Under the pieces are notes generated by a model, which saw only the letters and a list, made by a program, of their open reading frames with translations, was not told the origin of the DNA and did no database searches. Below are positions 9,578 through 15,333 of a stretch of 17,378 bases of DNA, piece after piece (within the stretch, counting starts at the first letter, position 1; the number at the start of each line of letters is the position of its first letter). The position numbers and the translations under genes were made by a program. Source of the stretch: CAYOHP01 sp964403795 [NCBI: uncultured bacterium] (GTDB lineage Bacteria; Muiribacteriota; UBA6191; CAZXTJ01); contig CAYOHP010000137.1 of the NCBI GenBank assembly GCA_964403795.1, positions 1 to 17,378 on the forward strand, written 5' to 3'.

Positions 9578-10525
9578 TCAGGCCTCGGGCCGGGGCGCCT
9601 GGAGCCGCAGCGGCGAAGGCACCACTTCGATCGAGAGCGGCAGGTGCCCGGGATTTTCGCCGTCCATGTCGATCCCGATCCGTTCCTCGGCACGAGCCGG
9701 CCGGGCCTCGATCCGCCGGATCCGCGAGTACTCCACCCCGGGGACGTCGAGCAGCCCCCGGGGCCCGTACAGCGCCGGAGTGTGCCGGAGCGAGCGCCAC
9801 AGTCCCACGTCGGGGAGCAGCACCAGGTCGAGGAGGCCATCGTCCAGGAGGGCCCCCGGGGCGATGTGCATGCCACCGCCGAAGTACCGCCCGTTGGCGA
9901 CCACCACGTTCCGGAAGAACCCCCGGCGCACCTCTCCGCCGTCGATCACGAGTTCCATCTCCTGGTTCCGGTACCAAAGCAGCGAGACCACCGTGTGCCA
10001 GAGGAAGCTCACGAAGCCCCCGAAGCGCTTGGAGCTTCCGTTCACCCGCTCGCTCACCATGCCCCCGAGCCCGAAGTCGGTGATGTTGGCGAAGTGGTGG
10101 ACCTGGGCGGCCCCGCCCGGGCCGGGCAGCACCAGCCGCCCCACGTCCATCGGCCACGGTTCCAGGCCCGCGAGCTGGCCGACCAGGACCTCGGGACGCT
10201 TCGAGAGGCCGAGCCCGCGGGCGAAGTCGCACCCCGTTCCCCGCGGGACCACCGCCAGTACCGCACCGGGCCGGACAGTTCCTCCTCCGGGCTGGAAGAA
10301 CCCGTTCACGACCTCGCTGGTGGTCCCGTCCCCGCCGACCGCCACCACCCGTTCGAAGCCGGCGGCCAGGGCCTCGCGGGTCGCCCGGGTGGCGTCCCGG
10401 GGAGCACGGGTGAAGCGTTCCTCGGCGTCCGGGAAGGCGGCCTCGAGGTGCCTGCGGATCCGCCCCCAGTCCCTGCCGGTGGTCCCGTCGGCGGAGCGGG
10501 GGTTGACCACCAGTACGGTCCGCAT
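9578..10525 (-). CDS. Diacylglycerol-kinase-family lipid kinase (YegS/DgkB-like)
   Basis: This protein of 315 residues has the DAGK catalytic fold, which phosphorylates a lipid hydroxyl (diacylglycerol, alkylglycerol, sphingosine-like base or similar) with ATP. Visible motifs are VVNPRS (6-11), the ATP-binding VGGDGTTSEVVNGF (63-76), PRGTGCDFARGLGL (94-107) and FANITDFGLGG (near 144-154). The GTGCD form replaces the commoner GTGND; many GTGxDF variants exist, so activity is still likely. The later GMHIAPGALLDDGLLDLVLL stretch is also typical of the family. The ATG lies 3 nt after the stop of the Fe-S gene, so it is the last gene of the operon that starts at 15103. Substrate is unknown; its operon partners point to an ether or modified glycerolipid, which is inference. 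Confidence 0.9.
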   Translation of the reverse strand: MRTVLVVNPRSADGTTGRDWGRIRRHLEAAFPDAEERFTRAPRDATRATREALAAGFERVVAVGGDGTTSEVVNGFFQPGGGTVRPGAVLAVVPRGTGCDFARGLGLSKRPEVLVGQLAGLEPWPMDVGRLVLPGPGGAAQVHHFANITDFGLGGMVSERVNGSSKRFGGFVSFLWHTVVSLLWYRNQEMELVIDGGEVRRGFFRNVVVANGRYFGGGMHIAPGALLDDGLLDLVLLPDVGLWRSLRHTPALYGPRGLLDVPGVEYSRIRRIEARPARAEERIGIDMDGENPGHLPLSIEVVPSPLRLQAPRPEA

Positions 10526-10528
10526 CGC

Positions 10529-11557
10529 CTAGCTCTTCCGGGTCACGAGCCGGCCTGGGTCCACGGCCAGGACCCCGCCCTCCCTGAGCCAGCGGGCGCT
10601 CCAGGGCGAGGCGACCAGGACTCCCTCGCCCGCGAGCCGGCGGGCCAGCCGGGCCCGGAGCCCCTGGGCCGCCTCGGGCACCAGCAGGTCGAGGAGTCCC
10701 TGGCCTCCCGACGAGAGGTGGGGGGCTCCTCCTTCCGTGACCTCCTCCAGGCCGGCCGCCAGGCCGATCCGGCGCATCCCGGGGTCGGGGAGCGCCTCGC
10801 AGAGGAAGCGGGTGGTGGCAGGCTCGCCCGGCCGGAGACCGGCTTCCGGGATCACGTCCCACCAGGTGCGGACCCGGGAACCGGCCCCGGCGAAGCCGGC
10901 TGCGACCTCGGCCGGCTCCTCGCAGAAGATCTCCCCATGACGCGCCGCGACCGAGGCCAGACGTTTGCCCAGCTCGGCGGCCAGCGGCTCGGCTCCGAGG
11001 ACCCGGGCCCAGGCCGCCGAAGGGGCGTACTCCTCGGGACGGGGCAGGGCCACCTGGAACCCGAGCCCCTCGAGGAACGCCACGGTGGCCGTGAGGGTCT
11101 CGGGGCCCGCTTCGAGGCAACGGTCCGAGGGCCAGACCAGGAGCGGCGCAGCCCGACCCTGCAGTTCCGGACGCGCCTCCCGCAGCGGTCCGGCGAGCAC
11201 GCCCCCGCCGGGCCCGAACCCGGCCGCCAGGTGCTCCAGGACCCGGTTCGCCCGCCCCGATCCGAAGCCCCGATCCCGCGCCATGGCGCGGGCCCGCTGC
11301 AGGATCCGCGGTACCGGATTGCCGTGGTCGCAGACGGACTGGCAGGCCCCGCACCCGTCGCAGTACCCGAAGGCCTCGCCGGCCTCGGGCCCCCACGGGA
11401 ACACCCCGGTGCCGAGGTGGTGCAGGAGCCCCACCATGAAGCGGGGGCTGGCCGCTTCCCGGCCCTCGCTCGCCTCGACCGGACACGCGAACCGGCACAG
11501 GCTCGGACAGTAGGCGCAGACCTCGACGGCCCGGGCCAGCTCCTTGGAGAGGCTCAC
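10529..11557 (-). CDS. Two-cluster [4Fe-4S] protein partnered with the FAD oxidase
   Basis: This protein of 342 residues has an N-terminal double iron-sulfur module. C14, C17, C21 and C25 are in CAYCPSLCRFACP; this spacing, C-x2-C-x3-C-x3-C-P, has one more residue than a standard ferredoxin motif. C66, C69, C72 and C76 are in CDGCGACQSVC, with standard C-x2-C-x2-C-x3-C spacing. The remaining ~260 residues look like the body of GlpC/GlcF-type subunits, but I see no CCG (CX~35CC) motif, which those proteins carry in pairs. The GTG start at 11557 overlaps the TGA of the FAD oxidase gene (GTGA), a sign of translational coupling; the upstream in-frame ATG at 11626 lies inside that gene. The likely role is passing electrons from the FAD protein to a respiratory acceptor (inference). 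Confidence 0.8.
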   Translation of the reverse strand: MSLSKELARAVEVCAYCPSLCRFACPVEASEGREAASPRFMVGLLHHLGTGVFPWGPEAGEAFGYCDGCGACQSVCDHGNPVPRILQRARAMARDRGFGSGRANRVLEHLAAGFGPGGGVLAGPLREARPELQGRAAPLLVWPSDRCLEAGPETLTATVAFLEGLGFQVALPRPEEYAPSAAWARVLGAEPLAAELGKRLASVAARHGEIFCEEPAEVAAGFAGAGSRVRTWWDVIPEAGLRPGEPATTRFLCEALPDPGMRRIGLAAGLEEVTEGGAPHLSSGGQGLLDLLVPEAAQGLRARLARRLAGEGVLVASPWSARWLREGGVLAVDPGRLVTRKS

Positions 11558-13146
11558 GTCCCCCCCGTCAGGCACGGACCGGGAGCCGAGGCCGGGAGGC
11601 CGAGCTTGCCCGGATTGGCGATCCATGCCGGATCCACTGCCGCCTTGAAGCCCGCCAGCGCCCGCATGAATGCGCCGTGCTCGCCGGCCATCCCCGACTG
11701 CTTGAGGAGGCCCACGCCGTGGTGATGGCTGCGGGTTGCGCCATGGCGGCCGGCCAGCTCCAGGGCCCGCTTCCAGGTCCGGTCGTAGAGCGCCCGGGTC
11801 TCGTCCTCCCCTGCCCCCTTCCCGGCCAGCGAGAAGTAGATCGAGCAGCCCTCGGGATAGGCGTGGGAGAAGTGCGCCATCACGGCCACCTCACCCCCCA
11901 GGCCGCTGCGCACCCCCTCGTACAGGGCCGCCAGGTCGCTCCAGGGGGCGGCCACCTCGAAGGTGTCGACGAAGAACCCGTCGGCGATCAGGGGAGAGAG
12001 CTTGAAGCTCACCGCGTAGCGGTGGGCGAACCAGGCCCGGGCGGGTTCCTCGCCCTGGTCCGAGAGCCCGAGCGCCAGGCATTCCTCGGCCGCCACCCGC
12101 TCCTCGGCCGCGGTCAGGGTAGGGTCCCCCTCGAAGGTGAGGATCAGCAGGCACCCGTGGAGCATGCCCTCGACGGCCTTCACCATGCGGGGCGAGCCCA
12201 GGACCATGTCCTGGACGACCCGGGCCAGGCCCGGGAGGGCGGCCTTCACGGCGGTGGCCGCCTGCTTGAGCGGAGAGGCGTCGCGCTTCGATCCCCGGGA
12301 ACCGATGATCCAGGTGTCGAGTTCGTCGTAGAGCCGGACCGCGGCAGGCCGGGCCCCCCGCCGGAGGATCCTCCGGATGGCCTCGGTCCCGGCCCGCACC
12401 CCCGGGGCGAGGAAGGCCCGGAAGCGCCGGGCGGCCGGCTCCGGCCAGACCCTGAAGGTGGCGGCGGTCACCGCCCCCAGCGTCCCCTCGCTTCCCATGA
12501 CCAGGTGCTTGAAGTCGGGACCGAAGGCGCTGCGCGGCGAGGGCACGGTGGCATAGGTGGTCCCGTCGGGGAGGACCCCCCTGAGGGCGACCACCATGTC
12601 CTCGATCTTCCCGTACCGGGTGCTGAGCTGCCCGGCGGACCGCGCCGCCACCCACCCCCCCACCGTCGAGCAGTAGATCGAGGACGGGAAGTGCCCGAGG
12701 GTGAAGCCATGGCGGGAGAGCTCCCGCTCCAGGCGCTCGCCGTTGGTCCCGGCCCGCACCCGGCAGAGCAGCGAGACGGGGTCGAGTTCCTCGATGCCCT
12801 CGTGGCGCTTCAAGTCCAGCACGATCCCGCCCCGATCGGGCATGGCGCCGCCGCAGACCCCGGAACTCGATCCCACCGGCACGACCGGGATCCGGTGTTG
12901 GGTGGCGATCCGGTAGACCGCCGCCACCTGGACGTCGTCGGCCGGCCAGACCACTGCGTCCGGCCAGACGGGGGCCTCGCCCGCACGGCTCCGCAGGAGT
13001 TCCCGGGGCCAGAGGTCTCTGGCCACCGAGAACCGGTCCAGGGCCCCGGTCGAGAATCCCCGCTCGCCGAGCGCCGCGGCGAACAGGCCGCGGGCCGCCT
13101 CGGAGAGGCGGGAGGCGGGCACGGTACCTGCGTCGGGTTCCTTCAT
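11554..13146 (-). CDS. AGPS-like FAD-binding oxidase (VAO/PCMH fold)
   Basis: This flavoprotein of 530 residues is related to alkyldihydroxyacetonephosphate synthase, which swaps the acyl chain of acyl-DHAP for a fatty alcohol. FAD-binding motifs are PVGSSSGVCGG (90-100), GHFPSSIYCSTVGGWVAARS (151-170), YGKIEDMVV (178-186) and MGSEGTLGAVT (217-227). By manual comparison with mammalian AGPS, recalled from memory, the His of GHxPxS, the Arg of AVRLYD, the Tyr of SIYF and the HHH triplet in RSHHHGVG are conserved. The Arg of AGPS's YIRDL (Arg515) appears replaced (FKLSPL here). That variant, with FVDTFEVAAPW, marks a bacterial subgroup of uncertain reaction. The ATG at 13146 overlaps the previous stop (ATGA) and its stop overlaps the next GTG. 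Alternative: a D-2-hydroxyacid dehydrogenase of GlcD type, less similar in sequence. Confidence 0.85.
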   Translation of the reverse strand: MKEPDAGTVPASRLSEAARGLFAAALGERGFSTGALDRFSVARDLWPRELLRSRAGEAPVWPDAVVWPADDVQVAAVYRIATQHRIPVVPVGSSSGVCGGAMPDRGGIVLDLKRHEGIEELDPVSLLCRVRAGTNGERLERELSRHGFTLGHFPSSIYCSTVGGWVAARSAGQLSTRYGKIEDMVVALRGVLPDGTTYATVPSPRSAFGPDFKHLVMGSEGTLGAVTAATFRVWPEPAARRFRAFLAPGVRAGTEAIRRILRRGARPAAVRLYDELDTWIIGSRGSKRDASPLKQAATAVKAALPGLARVVQDMVLGSPRMVKAVEGMLHGCLLILTFEGDPTLTAAEERVAAEECLALGLSDQGEEPARAWFAHRYAVSFKLSPLIADGFFVDTFEVAAPWSDLAALYEGVRSGLGGEVAVMAHFSHAYPEGCSIYFSLAGKGAGEDETRALYDRTWKRALELAGRHGATRSHHHGVGLLKQSGMAGEHGAFMRALAGFKAAVDPAWIANPGKLGLPASAPGPCLTGGT

Positions 13147-14261
13147 GGCGATGGGCCCACGGTAGCACCCGGAATCCGGCGCCCCCACTCCATCGGTACC
13201 AGGTACCTCCCCGCGACCAACCGTCCCGCCGAGCCGCGGACCAGGGTCTCGACCCGATCCCGCTCCGCCTCGACGGCAGGCCGCGGCTGGTATCCGGTCG
13301 CCTCGTTGTCGCTGGCGATCGGGGTGAGCACCACCCCGGCCCGCCTGCCGTAGGCTCCCTCCACGACCCTGAGTTCGGCCAGGAGCGAGAAGGGTTCGAC
13401 ACCGAACTGCCGGAACCTCCCGGGCGACTGGAAGACCCCGTTGCCCAGGCCATGCACGACGACCGTCTCCCCGATCCGCTCCACCTCCTGGGCGACGTGG
13501 GCCCCGTGGCCGACCACCAGATCGGCTCCCCCCTCGGCCAAGGCCCTCGCCAAGGCCCGCTGTCCCGGACCTGCCGGGGCGTAGTTCTCGCCCCAATGCG
13601 GGAAGGCGACCAGCAGCGCCCCGGGATGCCGGGTGCGGAGCCTCTGCATGGTCGAACGTCCCGAGGCGGGGGTCCAGGCGACCACCCCGGGTCCCGGACC
13701 GGCATGGAATCCCAGATCCCGATGGGCCGCATCCCACTGGAACCCGGCCGCCACTACCAGTTCCAGGATGCCCTCCCCCAAGCGCAAGCGCCGGACCAGC
13801 GGCTCTCCGGCCGCCAGCGCGTCGCCACCCGCCCCGAAAGCCTCGATGCCCCGGGCGGCCAGGGCCTCCAGGGTATCGGTCAGGCCCTCGGCACCGAAGT
13901 CCATGGCGTGGTTGTTGGCGAGCGAGACGGCCGACACCCGCGCCCCGACCAGGGCCTCGCAGGTCCTCCCGGGGTCCCCCCGGTGCACGAACCGCTTGCG
14001 GCCTTCGAGGTGGGAGCGGGTGCGACGGGTGAGCGGGGCTTCGAGGTTGGCGAGCACCAGGTCGGCCCGGCCCAGGCGGTCTTCCAGCCCCCGGAACCCA
14101 TGGAGGTGGCCGTGGGTCGCGGCGGCCCGCCTTCCCCCCGCGAAGGTCTCGCCCAGGTAGACGTCGCCGAGGAACAGGATCGAGAGACGATCGCCGCCGA
14201 GGGCCGGAGCCGCGACCACCAGCCAGGCCAGGAGCCCGGCGATCCCCCGGGGCCTCCTCAG
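13143..14261 (-). CDS. Exported CapA/PgsA-like phosphoesterase-fold protein (probable CTG start)
   Basis: This is a PGA_cap (CapA) family protein of the metallophosphoesterase superfamily; CapA itself takes part in poly-gamma-glutamate capsule export, but many members have unknown roles. Motifs are LGDVYLG (near 32-38), NLEAPLT, SLANNHAMDFG, FPHWGENY and VGHGAHVAQ. No ATG, GTG or TTG exists where the protein should begin. A CTG at 14261 overlaps the hydrolase stop (CTGA). It yields a textbook signal peptide: MRRPRG, then the hydrophobic IAGLLAWLVVAAPA, then LGG. A GGGGG run lies upstream of it. The other options are an ATC after the GAGGAGG, or a late GTG that would destroy the signal. With the CTG the protein has 372 residues. 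Its stop overlaps the ATG of the FAD oxidase. No other capsule genes are nearby. Confidence 0.82.
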   Translation of the reverse strand: MRRPRGIAGLLAWLVVAAPALGGDRLSILFLGDVYLGETFAGGRRAAATHGHLHGFRGLEDRLGRADLVLANLEAPLTRRTRSHLEGRKRFVHRGDPGRTCEALVGARVSAVSLANNHAMDFGAEGLTDTLEALAARGIEAFGAGGDALAAGEPLVRRLRLGEGILELVVAAGFQWDAAHRDLGFHAGPGPGVVAWTPASGRSTMQRLRTRHPGALLVAFPHWGENYAPAGPGQRALARALAEGGADLVVGHGAHVAQEVERIGETVVVHGLGNGVFQSPGRFRQFGVEPFSLLAELRVVEGAYGRRAGVVLTPIASDNEATGYQPRPAVEAERDRVETLVRGSAGRLVAGRYLVPMEWGRRIPGATVGPSP

Positions 14262-15103
14262 AACGAGACCCCCAGGAGCTGGGGCGGGACCCCCGAGACG
14301 TCCCGCCAGAACTGGCGCACCGCGTTGGCGAAGTGCCAGGGCTCCTCGATCTGGGGGCAGTGTCCGCAGGACCGGAAGATCCGGAACTCGGCATTGCGGA
14401 TCCGGTCCGCGGCCAGGGCCCCCTGCCCGATGTCGACCACCCGGTCGCGGTCGCCGAAGAGCACCAGCGCCGGGACCTTCACCCGCCCCAGCAGGGGCTC
14501 CATGTTGGTCGAGAGGATCGAGTTGGCACTCCCGAAGAGCGCCTTGTGGGGCACCCGCTGGGCGTCCTCGATCATCTGCTCGGGCACCGGTACCTTGTGG
14601 ACGAAGTAGTTCGAGAGGAAGCGGGCCACCTCGCGACTGCGCAGCAGGCGGAAGGTGGAGTCCCGGATCACCGGCAGGCCGACGATCTGGAGCAGGCGCG
14701 CCACCGCATTCGGCCCGTCGATCGGCGCCGACGCCAGGGTGAGGCTGCGCAGCAGCTCGGGCCGCTTGACCGCCACCTGGAGCGCGATCATCCCGCCCAT
14801 CGAGTGGCCGACCAGGTGGACCGGCCCCTCCACCCGGGTCTCCAGGAACTGGAGCACCAGGTCGACCTGCGCCTGGATGTCGAATTCCGTGGCCTCCTCG
14901 GGGATGGTGGTCTGGCCGAACCCGAGCAGGTCGAGGGCGTGGCAGCGGTACTGGGAGGAGACCTGGTCGAAGAGCCGGAGCCAGCACCAGGAGGACTCGA
15001 TCCAGCCATGGACCAGGACCACCGGGGGACCCTCGCCGCCTTCCCGGTAGTGGACGGTGCCACCCCGGTACTCGAAGGTCCTGGAGACGGGCTCCCCGGC
15101 CAA
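14258..15103 (-). CDS. Alpha/beta-hydrolase fold protein
   Basis: This is a cytosolic serine hydrolase of 281 residues, probably an esterase, lipase or thioesterase-like enzyme; the substrate is unknown. The oxyanion region is VLVHGWIESSW (29-39). The nucleophile elbow is GHSMGG with S101, the acid is D220 in FGDRDRVVD, and the histidine is H248 in SCGHCPQ. A lid of hydrophobic helices at ~130-190 suggests a lipophilic substrate. I prefer the TTG at 15103, which has AGGAAGGG about 5 nt upstream; an in-frame GTG at 15133 would add ten residues but has no ribosome-binding site and nearly coincides with the predicted transcription start. This is the first gene of the five-gene operon, and its TGA overlaps the CTG start of the CapA-like gene. 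Confidence 0.88.
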   Translation of the reverse strand: MAGEPVSRTFEYRGGTVHYREGGEGPPVVLVHGWIESSWCWLRLFDQVSSQYRCHALDLLGFGQTTIPEEATEFDIQAQVDLVLQFLETRVEGPVHLVGHSMGGMIALQVAVKRPELLRSLTLASAPIDGPNAVARLLQIVGLPVIRDSTFRLLRSREVARFLSNYFVHKVPVPEQMIEDAQRVPHKALFGSANSILSTNMEPLLGRVKVPALVLFGDRDRVVDIGQGALAADRIRNAEFRIFRSCGHCPQIEEPWHFANAVRQFWRDVSGVPPQLLGVSF

Positions 15104-15141
15104 GGCGACCCTTCCTGATCTCTCCCCGCCCACGACGCAGA

Positions 15142-15163
15142 AGGATAACGCATCGTGTCACGA
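15142..15163 (-). promoter_or_regulatory. Operon promoter candidate with 11-bp palindromic operator
   Basis: On the - strand TATCCT (15147-15142) matches four of six bases of a -10 box and would start transcription about 30 nt before the TTG at 15103. Just upstream of it, at 15153-15163, is the palindrome TCGTG-T-CACGA, placed where a repressor would block polymerase. I find no clear -35. This lies in the 230-nt divergent gap 15104-15333 shared with the acyl reductase gene. Confidence 0.3.
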
Positions 15164-15231
15164 AACGCGAGGGCGGGTCCCGGGACCTGCCGCGACTCCC
15201 CCCCGGGGCGCCCGATCCGTTCCATGTTGCA

Positions 15232-15300
15232 GCCCGGGTGTCCCGGGCGCACTCTGTAGCCGGCGCGCCGGGAGCCGGTCGCCCGCGGGCACCCCGCGGG
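15232..15300 (+). other. Two hairpins in the leader of the acyl-reductase-like gene
   Basis: GCCCGGG-TGT-CCCGGGC (15232-15248) is a perfect 7-bp stem. CCCGCGG, a 5-nt loop, then CCGCGGG (15282-15300) is a second 7-bp stem. Both lie between the divergent promoter area and the ATG at 15334. They may be operators or 5' leader structures. In DNA this GC-rich, some such repeats arise by chance. Confidence 0.25.
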
Positions 15301-15333
15301 ACCGGGCCCCGGGGCGTCGGAGACGGGAACGTC

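Noticed and set aside
9644-11725. 693-codon open frame on the + strand opposite the lipid kinase and Fe-S genes
   Set aside because: Antisense shadow; the - strand frames hold the GGDGT kinase motif and two [4Fe-4S] motifs, while this frame has none.
11554-13146. Naming the flavoprotein glycolate oxidase GlcD or D-lactate dehydrogenase because of its Fe-S neighbour
   Set aside because: The STVGGW, MGSEGTLG, SIYF and SHHHGVG context is much closer to AGPS than to GlcD, and the Fe-S partner lacks GlcF-type CCG motifs.
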